From Parapristionchus giblindavisi (Eukaryota; Nematoda; Chromadorea; Rhabditida; Diplogasteridae), in assembly GCA_943737045.1 (NCBI GenBank), contig CALSFV010000008.1:372001-436000 (forward strand): a DNA stretch of 64,000 nucleotides. Direction: 5' to 3'. The notes beneath the pieces were generated by a model that ran no database searches, had not been told where the DNA came from, and was given only the letters and a program-made list of their open reading frames with translations. Below are positions 21,155-32,233 of this stretch, in pieces. Numbering within the stretch: the first letter of the stretch is position 1; each line of letters begins with the position of its first letter. Made by a program: the position numbers and the translations under genes.

Positions 21155-21560
21155 CCTTGAGTCTTAATAGATATATTAGGAGTGAACAAGTTGATAAAGT
21201 GAGAGATAGGAATAGGGGAGAGAAAGAGAGAGAGAGCAGAGAAGACAACAAGGAGATAGACGCAATCAATAAGAGAAGAGACTACTCAATTACAGAAAAA
21301 AGACTACAGAGATCAAAGATCAAGGCGAATCAATGAAACGAAACCCTACACATGTGGTACTTGGGCTCACCAAGCCCTTCTTGTCTCTACTGGTCAACCT
21401 GTGAAAGACCCGGGGAGTGCAATAACCGGCCCTGCCTCAGTTAAACACTCCGAAGAATGAAACTATACGCCTGGACAGGAGGACTGTGTCGACCCTGACG
21501 TAAGGGTCTTAGTTCCCACCGGATTACCTTTGGGGTAATGAAAACCAGAAAACCAACGAG
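21155..21560 (-). other. Probable 5-prime UTR of the LINE
   Basis: This is non-coding sequence upstream of ORF1 on the minus strand, with a GC-richer block at 21350-21450 (AGGGCCGGTTATTGCACTCC) unlike the surrounding AT-rich DNA. The exact LINE 5-prime end is not visible; it should lie before the minisatellite at 21619. Confidence 0.5.
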
Positions 21561-21618
21561 GAATTCTTGGTCAGTTTAAACAGTATAAGATCCAGTGAGG
21601 CCACGACCTCTCACTGGC

Positions 21619-21780
21619 GAGACAGAGAAGGGGTATGAGACAGAGAAGGGGTATGAGACAGAGAAGGGGTATGAGACAGAGAAGGGGTATGAGACAGAGA
21701 AGGGGTATGTGACAGAGAAGGGGTATGACAGAGAAGGGGTATGAGACAGAGAAGGGGTATGAAGACAGAGAAGGGGTATG
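21619..21780. repeat. 18-bp minisatellite, nine copies
   Basis: The unit is GAGACAGAGAAGGGGTAT, with 16- and 19-base variants. The reverse strand reads as a PLLCLI peptide repeat by chance. Immediately to the right (21781-21840) is a 60-base match to repeat C (compare 46483-46540, inverted). Confidence 0.92.
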
Positions 21781-22062
21781 ATAGAGTGGCCAGATGATTA
21801 GACGAGATCGATGGGTAGAGACGCAGAGAGTCATCACATTATGTCTTAAAGCACAGAGAAAAGCAAAATATTCCCGTTCTGATTTGAGCATTCTCACTTT
21901 AATAACGATAGTATTTTTGGTTAATCCTTTAACAGTGAATATGTACGTGCTCATCAAAATATTCTTCCTAATTTGGGAACGAGATTTCATTATTATACCA
22001 GAAAGTATTCTCGTGCCCTTCAATCATGTGAATGTACATAAAATCCAAACGAGAGAACGTCT

Positions 22063-22135
22063 GCTTCCTTGGCGCAGTCGGCAGCGCGTCAGTCTTATAA
22101 TCTGAAGGTCGTGAGTTCGAGCCTCACAGAGAGCA
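22063..22135 (+). tRNA. Elongator-Met-type tRNA with a UAU (Ile) anticodon
   Basis: This 73-nt sequence folds as a class I tRNA: acceptor GCTTCCT with AGAGAGC (one C-A mismatch at the fifth pair and one T-G pair), D stem GCGC with GCGC, anticodon stem TCAGT with TCTGA, and T arm GTGAG-TTCGAGC-CTCAC. A TTTT Pol III terminator follows at 22139-22142. The body, especially GCGCGTCAGTCT..TAATCTGA, is that of animal elongator tRNA-Met as I know it, but the loop is CTTATAA, which gives anticodon TAT instead of CAT. It could be a functional tRNA reading AUA, a misreading tRNA, or a recent pseudogene. Confidence 0.72.
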
Positions 22136-22144
22136 ATCTTTTGT

Positions 22145-22885
22145 GACATTTTATTCGAGACTAAAATTTAGTCGAGAATAAATTTGCATTTATTCTTGAA
22201 TAAAAGTGTTCAAAATGCGATAAAATTAATAATTTCAACAATTTATTGGTGACATCGAAATACTAAACAATTTCCTCGTTGGGATAGTCGATCTCTACAT
22301 GGGGCATATTGGTTTCTTCCAATTCTTTCTTCTCTCCTTCATTTCTACGATTAATGACAGACGATTAATGTAGTCATTAACTCAACAAATCCAGCCTGGC
22401 GCTCAGAATTAGCAGATCTGACTAGTTTATGCTGCTAAAATAGAGATATTCAGAAATATAACGGTTCCAAAAAAAAACTTACCGCTTTTCTGTGATTATT
22501 GAAATTTGAAGTTGTTTTTCCAAATCTTTTCTGTTTCCATACACAAAGATCACATTTCCATCTGAGTACATGATAACACATTAAAGAAAACATTTTTAAA
22601 AAAACAAACATATTATTGGCTTCATCTATTAGGGAAAACCCTTCCATTACAAAGAAGAGAAGATGCGGACCAGTCAGCACCAAAACTAATGGAAAATGAA
22701 TGTCTATTCTCGAATATATTCGAAAATATTATTCGAGACTAAATGCAAATTTAGTCGCGAATATTAGTCTATTTGACCATTTAGTCGAGACTAAAATGAA
22801 AAAAAATATTTTCGAATGATTTTTAGTCTCGACTAAAAATGCAAATTTAGTCGAGACTAAATTTTATTCGATCTAACAACACTAG
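22145..22885 (-). mobile_element. Non-autonomous element with TAGTCTCGACTA end motifs and BED-finger exons
   Basis: Both ends are built from repeats of TTTAGTCTCGACTAAA and its complement (about 22155-22200 and 22700-22870), with the order of motifs inverted between the ends. Internal sequence on the minus strand encodes a BED-type finger. Exact borders and target duplication are not clear. hAT ancestry is inferred from the BED finger only. Confidence 0.5.
22351..22561 (-). pseudogene. Intron-split BED zinc finger fragment (hAT-like)
   Basis: The exon 22561-22483 on the minus strand follows an acceptor (TACTCAG) and encodes WKCDLC followed by TTSNFNNHRKA. It ends at the donor GCG-GTAAGT. The next acceptor (CTATTTTAG) opens 22434-22351, which begins QHKLVRS and ends in a stop. 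Joining the exons completes the signature C-X2-C...H-X4-H across the splice, as in BED fingers at the N-terminus of hAT transposases. The catalytic part is missing. The frame can also be read upstream to a Met at 22683. Confidence 0.45.
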
Positions 22886-22985
22886 TGTCTACGCCGTAAC
22901 CCCCTCCGCCGCCTGTCCAACGCGACAGAGGGGGTTACGGCGTAGACACGTAAAGCAAATGTAACAGTGCATAAACCACATTTTT
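22868..22985. mobile_element. Palindromic MITE with GCCGTAACCCCCT core
   Basis: GTGTCTACGCCGTAACCCCC (22886-22905) and its complement (22929-22949) form a hairpin of about 20 bp with a GC-rich loop. The flank AATGTAACAGTGCATA matches the right end of the MITE at 13987-14080, so the two are one family. Confidence 0.6.
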
Positions 22986-23660
22986 TGCATAATACTTTTT
23001 CTATTTATTTGAACGTATTGCTTGAAGCATTTTCATATCATTCAAGATAATATGTATAAACTTAACATGAAAATGCGAAAATTAATGAAAATTAAACGTA
23101 AATTGATGTTTCTTTTTTTTGGAAAGTTATTACAATTAGTTAAATTCTTTAAAAAAATAAAAGAAATCAAGGATATTCATTTCAAGATTATCTTGAAAAA
23201 ATAAATGAGACTGGCAAGTTGACGTTGATCATTGCCTCGTTCTTCAAAGTGTCCGATGATCACTATTCGAATCATTTTATCTTTACAATTTCCTTTTCTA
23301 TATCTCTGTCGTCTCTTCAAAACTCTCGCTCTCTCGTCGATTCATTATTTTTAATCTCAATTTCCTTATGATCGAATAAAGGAATTTCAACGGTCTCTTC
23401 ATATCACACACTATTTCTCTGTTCTCTCTCGACGACAGAGCATTGAGAGCCAAAGAGACCGAGCTTTCTACGGTTATGTTCCAGATCATCTAACAACTAC
23501 TCTTCTGATGGTATAAAAGCAACATTTCTGGGATAGGCATCATAAGTTGTTTCTTTACAAATTTTCCTATTGTCCCTTTCAACCTTTCGAGGAACCCTTC
23601 TTTGTTGAAGTTATCCGCCTTTGCATAAAGACACCGTCGTGAGGCTTTGTTTAATGCCTA
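22986..23660. other. AT-rich intergenic DNA
   Basis: A 60-codon lysine-rich open frame at 23022-23204 has no recognisable motif. No other coding or repeat feature is seen before the secreted-protein exon. Confidence 0.4.
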
Positions 23661-23730
23661 TTTTCAGAATATGCGTTCCCTCTTAATTCTAGCTGTTGTC
23701 GCAGTCGCGCTCGCAGAGGCCCAGAAACAT
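23661..23730 (+). CDS. First exon of a secreted-protein gene
   Basis: TTTTCAG at 23661-23667, the nematode acceptor consensus, lies three bases before ATG 23671. Twenty codons follow (MRSLLILAVVAVALAEAQKH), a typical cleavable signal peptide with a hydrophobic core and small residues before the likely cleavage site. The donor GTAAAC starts at 23731. The closeness of the acceptor to the ATG suggests spliced-leader trans-splicing. No second exon was found; a TTAA MITE starts 20 bases into the intron, so the gene may be broken or have a long first intron. Confidence 0.5.
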
Positions 23731-23750
23731 GTAAACATTTATTATGTTAA

Positions 23751-24036
23751 AGATGGAGACCCACGAGATTTTTCGTAATAAGACTGTTCGGATAGAATGA
23801 TAGAAATTCATCACACGAATCGAAAGACATATCTGATTTTGATTCCCGAAATGTTTAAAGCACACTATGCGCATTCAAAGTATAACTTTCAAGGCATGTA
23901 GAGAGTGCCCATCAGCTTTGCATACATGCTCTCTCATTTTCTCATTGTCTCTTACGCCAATTACCATATAATATAAACAATGCCAACATGCTTATCATGG
24001 CGGGAGTCAGTCATGCCATCTTATGGGTCCCCTTCT
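23751..24036. mobile_element. 286-bp TTAA MITE
   Basis: TTAA duplication at 23747-23750 and 24037-24040. The left end AGATGGAGACCCACGAG and the right end, reverse complemented AGAAGGGGACCCATAAG, match the termini of the 14.7-kb unit at 25259-39967. The next bases (ATTTTTCGT) are shared as well. Non-coding. Confidence 0.8.
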
Positions 24037-24040
24037 TTAA

Positions 24041-24357
24041 GAAAATCGCAAATGGAATTAATTGATTGAACTAATTATTATTGATTGATTGTCTAGGCGA
24101 ATATTGATTTTGTCGTTATTTTGTATGTTTGTTCATGTTTGTGATCTTGTAGTAAATCGTTTAATAGTTTTCTGTGGATGTTTTCCAGTATTGCTTTTAT
24201 AAATAAATGCGCTATAATGCCTACTGTAATTGGAATAACTGTCATAAGAAATAAAATAAATCATTTAAGTAATTTTCTTCACAAAGATTGATATTTGCTG
24301 ATTAAACATTAATTTTTTTCATTAATTTTTTTAAACAAGTTATCTACTTTTAAAATA
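24041..24357. other. AT-rich DNA without a recognised feature
   Basis: This stretch is low in GC, has only trivial ORFs and shows no repeat that I can tie to another place in the window. Confidence 0.4.
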
Positions 24358-24432
24358 CAGTATTAGACAAAAGTCATCGGACACTTTCATTTTTTAAATA
24401 TCTTGATCCAGGAATGCAATCAGAGGACGGTT
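24358..24432 (+). mobile_element. Solo, diverged Tc1 terminus
   Basis: CAGTATTAGACAAAAGTCAT followed by GGACACTTTCATTTTTT and TTGATCCAGGAATGCAATCA matches the first about 70 bases of the Tc1 TIR at 14581 with many substitutions. No partner end is seen. It is an old remnant of a related element. Confidence 0.65.
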
Positions 24433-24439
24433 GATTATG

Positions 24440-24690
24440 ATACACAAAAAGACAGATCTCTACAGAATTGATTCCAAGATAGGAATCGACTCCCTCTCAA
24501 TGCTAGATCAGTAGAGCGGACAGACCACGAGATTAGATCGGGTAGAGACGCAGAGAGTCATCGCGCGCTCACAATCCGAAATAAGAACACTATTGAGACG
24601 GGTTTCGGGCGGGGACAACTACACAAAATGACAAAAATTTAAAAAATACAATTTTAATTAATTTTTTGCACCGCATAAGAGGCCGTTTGT
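24440..24690 (-). repeat. Repeat C copy
   Basis: Phrases such as GAATCGACTCCCTCTCAATG, GGTAGAGACGCAGAGAGTCA and TCGCGCGCTCACAA recur inverted at 46310-46600, partly at 21781-21840 and in each array unit (about 600-660). It is a dispersed non-coding repeat of unknown class that adjoins LINE fragments in several places. Confidence 0.65.
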
Positions 24691-25254
24691 GTAAGAGTCG
24701 GGCAAATCTGGGAGAGGGTTGGCACAGGCCAAAAATTTTGATACCCTCAAAACTTGTGTATAGGGGTTATCGACCATGCTGATGAACATAGACATAGTCA
24801 TTTTGGCTCCAGTGGTCCCGTAATGCCTGGGCGGGATTACGGTAAGATCACTTTTTCAGGCCATTCTCGGTCCATGGTAGAGCTAGAGGTATGAAAATTG
24901 GGCTCCTAGGACAGAATTCGATGGCGATCATGGCTGTCTACATCATTAGTTTTGAAAATTTTTCAAAAGGTCGATTATTGGAAATTTTTATTGAGACGTT
25001 TGCGCCCCAGACGAGTATGACAGTTCGAACCGGCGTGACGAGAGGATCACAACGATGTATTATGAGCCCATATCTCCGTTGCACCGCTAATATTGCCTCG
25101 ATATAATGATCTGCGAAAGAGGTGAACAAGAGGACTCTCTCAATTCGCGCGCTCTCTAGCACTCTCGAGAGAGCGCGGCGAAATGAGAGAGTGCCGAGAG
25201 AGCGCGCGGAATAGAGAGACGCAGACAACTCCTCGTGATTTTGCAGATCACTGT
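24691..25254. other. Unassigned DNA with a GC-rich imperfect palindrome
   Basis: No gene seen. At about 25140-25215 the run TCGCGCGCTCTCT, GCACTCTCGAG, GAGAGTGCCGAG and AGAGCGCGCG forms an imperfect palindrome directly left of the TTAA that starts the giant foldback unit. Confidence 0.4.
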
Positions 25255-26853
25255 TTAAAGAAGGGGACCCACGAGTTTTTTCGTGACTAAACTGGCCAGA
25301 CAGAACTATTGATCACATCTCCTTGTATACAAAAACAATTTTTTCCAAAATTTTAGGTGCCCCAGAATACAGTAATTCGGGCTTAAAGTTCATTGATATG
25401 AGTAGTATATGTTGGTCTCACTAACATAAAAAATGGCTGTCTATAGGATGTTTTTTTGAGAAGTTTTTTGAGATGTTTTTTGTTTGTTTTTTAAGTTGTT
25501 TTTTGTTTGTTTTTTAGATGTTTTTTTAAGTTGATTTTTTAAAAAAATTTTGTTTACATTATCGATTTTTTGTAGATCAATCAAAATGATAATAATGATT
25601 GACAACTCTTATCAGCCAATCAATAAAATCACTCTAATCAATTACTACAATAATCAACAGTAATCAACAGTAATCAACAAGTACAGTAATCAATTTGAAA
25701 AAAATCATCATATTATCGATTTTTTTGTAGATCAATGATTTATATTATCGATTATTTGAAGATCAATAATAAAAAAACAATTGAAATCATCACTACAGTA
25801 ATCAACAAAGACTTACCAGACAGACGCAGCCGCACGGTCAACTATTGAAGTTGTAGACTGAGCTAGCTAGGGGCGGGGCCTCCTCCCGCACATCGAAACT
25901 CCGCCCACTCTGCTTCTCTATACCCTCTCTCTTTTACATTATCTATTTCCCTAATAGAAAAGAGGGAGAGAGAGAGGGGATATCCATTACACGTCTGCTT
26001 GATTATGAAGGGATGTGCACCATGACCCCACACCTGACACCCCCCCCCCATAGATAGGTAGCTAGAGAGAGATATATAGAGAGAGATAATTCAATCACAA
26101 CAATAACAGATATAAATATAGGATTACTATAGTTGCCACAATGAATTCTCATTTTTAATGAATTCTCATCATCCACTTACTAGATCACCCTGACAATTAA
26201 CAATCAAAGAGATAAGACAGCCAAAACATTAATTCACTTTCTTTGATCGTATTTAATATGAAAAGAATAACACCCAGCAAGATATATACTGAGATAAAAG
26301 TAGTGAAACCATAATTTAACTAGCCAATACATAATTAGATTATTCCAACTGAAATAAGTAGAGATAAAGTATGCTAAACAAAAGGAAAGCTGAGACGAGA
26401 CTTGCATGAGAGTTGGAGATGACAAGATGTTTAGAATAGTAATGATATAGGTAAAATACATGACCAAGCATTTATTTTCCATATATATTTTGTAGAGTAG
26501 TGAATGCTGATAGGTATTAAGAATGAAGAAATGATTAGTAGAAGATAAGATATCAAGTCGTGATACAATAAACTAACACTCAATCAACCTTCACGGAAAC
26601 ATCTAACCTGACTGATAACAATTATTCTAATGCTTGAAGAAGTTACAGCAAGTTGTGATAAAGGTAAAGGTACATCCCGTTATTCAAGGCACACGAAGTC
26701 CTGCGGGAGATCACTACTATAATTCAAGGCCAATTCAGTGGGTCTAATCTCTTCTTCGTTGTTGATTTGTAGTTCTTGTTGTTGTTGTTGAAGATGAAGT
26801 TTGACTTTGAAACTGCATGTTGGAAAGCAAAGAAAAAATACAGCAAAAGAAAT

Positions 26854-26926
26854 TGTACAAGGGGGGATTCGAACCCACGACATTCCAAAAGCTAATCCAG
26901 CACTCTAACCACTTGGCTACGAAAGA
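26854..26926 (-). tRNA. tRNA-like sequence in the left palindrome arm
   Basis: The minus strand has TAGCCAAGTGGTTAGAGTGC (D arm) and GTGGGTTCGAATCCCCC (T arm, one mismatch), with TTTCTTTT downstream. The anticodon and acceptor stems pair poorly. The same sequence is present in mirror position in the right arm. Confidence 0.45.
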
Positions 26927-27184
26927 CACAGACTGTGTTCTTTGAGTGTTTGACACTATTCCACGGGGCTCGCGCCCAAATTTCCATCACATTTTCATAA
27001 TCGATTTTCGGTACCAAAGAAGCAAATATGCGGACATTTCAAAACAGTTCTGTGACCCCCTGGGGGGTCCTAGTCGACCTGTGTCAACGAATTTAGCACT
27101 GAGTGTCCGCGGCATTTGTGGTTCCCTTGTAAGAGAGGCACAAAACGCTCACAACAGATAGATAGTTTCCTCTCGCCTGAGAGA

Positions 27185-27505
27185 GCCCTTCCCAGCTGCA
27201 ATTACTCTTCCATCCACCGTAACCCTTCACTTCTATAGTATCCTTTCCCAGCTACAGATTCCCTTCCCTTCTACAGTGACCTTTCCATATACAGTAACCT
27301 TTCCCAACTACAGTATCTCTTCCAAGCTACAGTAACCTCCCCGTCTACAGCATCCTTTCCAAGCAACAGTGACCCTTCCCTGTTACAGGAACCCCTCCAT
27401 CAACATTAACCCATACATTCTACAGTAACCTTTCCATAAGAGTAGCCTGTCACTTCTACAGTAACTTTCCCATCAACGGTAGCCCTTCCAAGCTATAGTA
27501 ACGAT
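27185..27505. repeat. Degenerate 18-20 bp repeats in the left arm
   Basis: CTACAGTAACCTTTCCC-like units recur about 16 times with substitutions (AGCTACAG, TTCTACAGT, CTTTCC). They are too diverged for slippage and look like an old satellite. A mirrored copy lies at about 37640-37960. Confidence 0.8.
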
Positions 27506-29074
27506 TAAATCCCAGGCACTTCTTTGATTTCTGGCCCAGTTGATATTACAGATTAATTCTAGTCATTTCTCATTCCTCATCACTCATTATTCATTTCTCG
27601 TAGTAACCGATCCTTTTCTCGGTTGTGGTAAAACCAACCGCATCATGATTGATAGAATGATGAAATGAAAGTTTTGCCTCCTCCTTTCCCATACTCTATC
27701 ATCCTAATCCAATTCCATTTCCATATCACCACATTCCCCTATAAAAGCATTCGATTCCTTCTCTCCGGTTCAGTCCAGAGCTCTCCCATCTTGAGGAGAG
27801 CTCGGGGAGCATTTCGCCCCCGTTCACATCGTCCTCCCAGTGAGGAGGACGACCCCTCCATTCGATCGAAAAGATCGAAATGGGGGGGGGGGGGTGAACG
27901 AGGGGGCTGGGCCCAATCAAAGAAGTTCCAAATCCCATTCATAGCCGACTCTATCCCATATATCTAAAACAATACAGTAAGTAAATACAATTATCACCAG
28001 CATTCTTGGTGTAAGCATGTGTTTATCGTGCAGTCTCCACTGCATAAACGGTGTGAAACACAAGTGTGACTGGTTAGATAATAGTGGATATGCGAGACGT
28101 TATTCGTGTGAGAATTGATTATCATTGCCGGGACACTGTTAACAATTCAAAAATACGGCAAACATTGGATAAAAAATGATTGCGCGTAAACAAAGTACAG
28201 GCAAAAAATAGTCAAAATCGGAACAAAAAATACACAAAAATAACTTTTGCGCGAAAAGTTTGAGGGCATATTATTGAAGATCTCTACGTCACTGGGTGCG
28301 GGGATCGGAGGAGGAGGAGGACAACGGAAGATCGTTGCCGGCTGCAAACGATCTTTGATTTTTGATATTGATTTTTTTTATCTTTGATCTCTCACATCCC
28401 GATCGATCACTGGACGCCCTTCAAAGGTCTGTGTGATGGGTTGGATGTACTCCCTGATAAAGATTCGAGCTTTTCCTCCATTGTAATTGATAACCGAAGC
28501 TTAAAGTTGATGATTGGTCTTTGATTTTTAATCTTTGATCTTTGATGAGCTTACAGTAATGGTGCTCGATCAGCTCGGTCATCAACAATCGTTTCCTCTA
28601 AAAAACGTTTCCTCTTCCTCAATGAAGAAACGACCTTCTCTGTAATAAGTATATCAAAACTAATGAAAATAAGTATTGAAATTTTAATATCGAATTTCTC
28701 GAAACTCAGGGCATCTAGGCACTCCTAAAAAGAGATTCGTAATCACCATCGAAAACTTATTCTAGCCATGATATTGCCATCTCAAATGGCCAAGACAAGC
28801 CGACAGAGTCCCCTAGTGAGTGGAGTGGCAATGGGTCAATAGAAGGACAAAGAGGAACAGTTTAAGAGAGATGGCCGTTAAAACTCGACGACCCCCCGGA
28901 AGCGTGCGCAAGTAATGAGAACTGGTGGTCCATACTTGGGTGTTAGGAGTGTCCCCGGCTCTTATTACACAAAACAGCAAAAAAATCCTGTTTGTGCGCT
29001 CAGGCAATTTAAAAAAATAATTTAAGTGCGAAAACGTTTAAAAATCATAATTTCTCAAATTGTTGAGATGAAGT

Positions 29075-29332
29075 CTAAATATCATTTGCGATGCGTCTGG
29101 GGGTTACAGAACTTGATAATTCATTATTAGCATCGAATGTGCGTTGATTCCTACACCACTTTTTTGACTCAGCATTTTTTTTCTCGGACAAATCATCACT
29201 TGTTTTTGTTTTTTTTTGACAGAGTTTTCCGACTAGGTATTGTAGTCTAAGCAATTCTGCATTGATTTCACTTAAAACTGGGTTCTCCACGATAGACCCA
29301 GTTGTCGATTTTTTCGATCGAATTGCCGCCAT
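29075..29332 (-). CDS. Short hypothetical ORF, left arm (85 aa)
   Basis: This is a lysine-rich 85-residue frame with a leucine-spaced helix (INAELLRLQYLVGKLC). The identical peptide is encoded in the right arm at 35815-36072. The identity reflects arm identity and is not evidence of selection. No family is recognised. Confidence 0.2.
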   Translation of the reverse strand: MAAIRSKKSTTGSIVENPVLSEINAELLRLQYLVGKLCQKKTKTSDDLSEKKNAESKKWCRNQRTFDANNELSSSVTPRRIANDI

Positions 29333-32233
29333 CGATGGTTGTCCTGTACAAATGCTGTAATCGTGGTCTACTCAAAGTTTCGAGGTGAGACGAGTAGAAT
29401 GACACAAGAAGCCCATCACTTTGATCAAATTGAAAATTTCGATTTTCATGGTCCGAAAATTTCTAAATTTCTCAAGTTTGAAATGTTTTCATTTATTCGG
29501 CTTATTGTGAAGTACTAATGATGTGAATAATATTCAGCCAATACTTAATGGCTGATCTCTCCTTTCAACCATTTTTCAAACATTTTCGTTCTGAATGAGT
29601 GCGAAAAATCAGAATTATGTTTGAATCAGTTCCCAACTTGCTTTCTGTACCATTCTGTCATAGCACTTTACAATGTACATAATCAATATGAAAAAAATTT
29701 TTTTCGTCATGTAAATCGTTTTTTTTTCAAAAGTGAGCCCAATGCCGGGATTCCAGTTCTGCTATGTTTACTCATCATGAAACCTCACATTGTCATTGTC
29801 ATTTGCTCATTGTCGCAGAGTTCGAGTTAACAAACATCAATATTTCAGAAATTTGCCGCGAAAGTAGGCACTCAAATTGAATTTTATGTCACATCTTGAT
29901 TTTTCGACTTTAAGTAGATCAAAAATCGATAAATTTGACGAAGCCAAACTCCGTCTGCGAGCTAATGACACACCATGCTACAGCCGTGGACGATTTGGGC
30001 CCGGTTCAAATCACTTTTAGGCCAAGTGCGAAGAGAATATCACTTGAGCCAGATAGTCTCTCTTATAATTGTTTATTCTCTCTGGCTTGTTAGTCTTTCG
30101 TTTTTTTTTTCTGTGTAAGCCTGTGTAGTGTCTCATCTCTAGACGGAGAAGCAGCATAGAATTAAAAGATGCATAAGCCATTCCTCACTTTGGACAAGAA
30201 ATGCGAGTAAACAGTGTGTCATCGACTGCTATTCCTCACTCCATCGTGTCATCTCTGGGGAGAAGACAATATGAAGAAGACGAAGAACGAACATGAAAAA
30301 TTTGAATTAGATCGAGATCCTTTTCATAGATCTTCGAACAATAATCTCCTATCGACTCACTCCAAGTACCAAGCATATTTACTCCATCCATTGTCATCCT
30401 ATGAAATAATGTAATCTAGTTTGGTTTACTAGTTTTGTCTAGTTTCTACTCTTCTAACTTCATTTTCTATTCCTTTGTTCATGTTAGTGCTCGTTTCATC
30501 ACCTTCGAAACCTTGTTACGGCTCGTTTTCAGTATGCTCCCCCCATTTTCTTTTGTCCCTTTCATATTCTAACTTTTTCTCCTTGGCACATTTCTCGTTT
30601 AGTCTTTCTTCTCTTACTTTTTCTCGCTCCTCACCAAAAGGGCCTCTCATAATTCTTGCGAGCGGAAGCCCGAAGGGAGACCGTTCCATCTTCTCCCCTT
30701 CTTCTTCTTCTTCTCAATAATTCCAGAGTCGCTTTCTCTCTTTCTAAATTACAACCCTTCTTGTTTCGCTCTTCTGCTTCATCTAACATGACTTTGTTCA
30801 GTGAGAGAGAGATGAGAAGGCGAAAATGAATATGTAGACTCAAGATGATCATTATCTGCCCACAAGCGCAACAATCCAAGTGAAATGAAACGGAAAGGCC
30901 ACGAAATGATATATCAATGAAATATATCTATCTGTTCCTTTCTTTACATACGATTCAAGCTTTCCATATAAATCCCACTTCGTTTTCTTCTTTTTATCTT
31001 TTCTTAGCAAAACAAACACTAGCAGAGTGAAAAATGATTTTGGAATAGTGGGATGACTAAAATTGCGGAAAGAGTTGGTACGATTATATTGTTAACTGAT
31101 ACGAATATTATTCATTTTATTGTCTTCTGTTAGGATTGGTGCGAACGACTCCCACTTACAGTATTATTTGTTTCTCTTAAGATCTTCAACTTTTCATCTT
31201 CCACTTCCAAGAAACTCCTTTCTCCTTGAGTATCACTTCAAGTCCGCGAAGTGTTCGAATGAAAAAAAGTCTGTTTTTTTTTCAGTCTGGTAATCATTCA
31301 AATCTGTCCTTGTACTGACTTTCGACGGTATCCCCTCTTGTTTACGTCTCTCGGAAAATCTTCGACTCGCAAGAGACAGAAATTGTTCTACTACGACGAA
31401 ATTAGATTATCAGTGCGCACACACAAAATAAGTGAAAGAGACGAAAGTAAGATAGAGTTTCTTCTCCCATAGGAGGAAGTTGCCCAATCTCATCTTGTAT
31501 ATTGTCTATTCATTTACATATATTAAGAGCTGTACAATGGAGGAAGTTGGAGATATCCCACGAATACTTTCGAGCATCTTTCTCATTCCATAGTGATGTA
31601 GACGGAATTCATTATTCATAGTGCTCTATATAGTCCGATAATGGTTTGTAGATATGGCCATGATAGTATTCTCCGCCCCCTATGGGTTAACCAAAGCTAG
31701 AATATGGGAGTCCCTCTCCTTTTCTGTCTTGGCTGCATCACACATCTCATTTTCATTCTCTCATCCATTCACGTGGACTACTTATTCATTCAACTTCTCA
31801 TATTCCTAATCGACTTACACCAGGACTAGAGAAACTTACTTTTACACATTACTTTTGCCTATTTCTAACTTCGGTCTTCTCACTCTAGTCTATTTCTTTC
31901 ATCTTCTTATTCTTTTCTTTTTTTTTCATCGCGTGACTTCTTTCTTATCCATTGATGAAACATTCATCAGTACCCATTTTCTTCTTCATAATCTTTTATT
32001 CATCTTCCATCCATGTCGTTCTTACGATCGCCAAGTAATGATTTTATACTTTTTCAATAAACCACCTTTTCAATATCCACATCAATAATACATTATTGTT
32101 TGTTTTATTTTTAATATTACACAAGTTCATTATATTTTTCAATGTTATCCTTAACAAATATAACAAATATAAAATTTGAACATTTAAAATCTCCAATTTT
32201 GAAAAATTTGTTCATAATTCACTCTGACTGTTC

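Larger units (their letters stand above)
8401..21560 (-). mobile_element. Long CR1/jockey-like LINE, split at a TTAA by two DNA elements
   Basis: Read on the minus strand the element has a possible 5-prime UTR (about 21155-21560), ORF1 (20027-21154), an endonuclease start (19498-20026), an 8.6-kb interruption (10895-19493), then the rest of ORF2 with RT (8661-10893) and a 3-prime UTR ending near 8401. The two halves meet in the endonuclease motif GD-[LF]-N: the 5-prime part ends in GGTGATC before TTAA at 19494-19497, and the 3-prime part resumes with CTGCCGCGAAATTGAC after TTAA at 10891-10894. Without the insert the frame reads straight through the motif, which shows that both halves come from one LINE. 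ORF2 also carries an internal in-frame RT deletion, so the copy is dead. Confidence 0.82.

Noticed and set aside
21571..22023. 150-residue frame with PLLCLI repeats
   Set aside because: It is a reading of the 18-bp minisatellite joined to unrelated sequence.
25863..26051. Small frames in the palindrome arms as possible conserved genes
   Set aside because: Identity between arms is explained by recent inversion; there is no domain, codon bias or independent copy to support coding.
27665..27967. 100-residue frame with RARGAFRPRSHRPPSEEDD
   Set aside because: It is overlapped by two other frames, its arm copy differs by run-length slippage in the G-run, and no family resemblance was seen.
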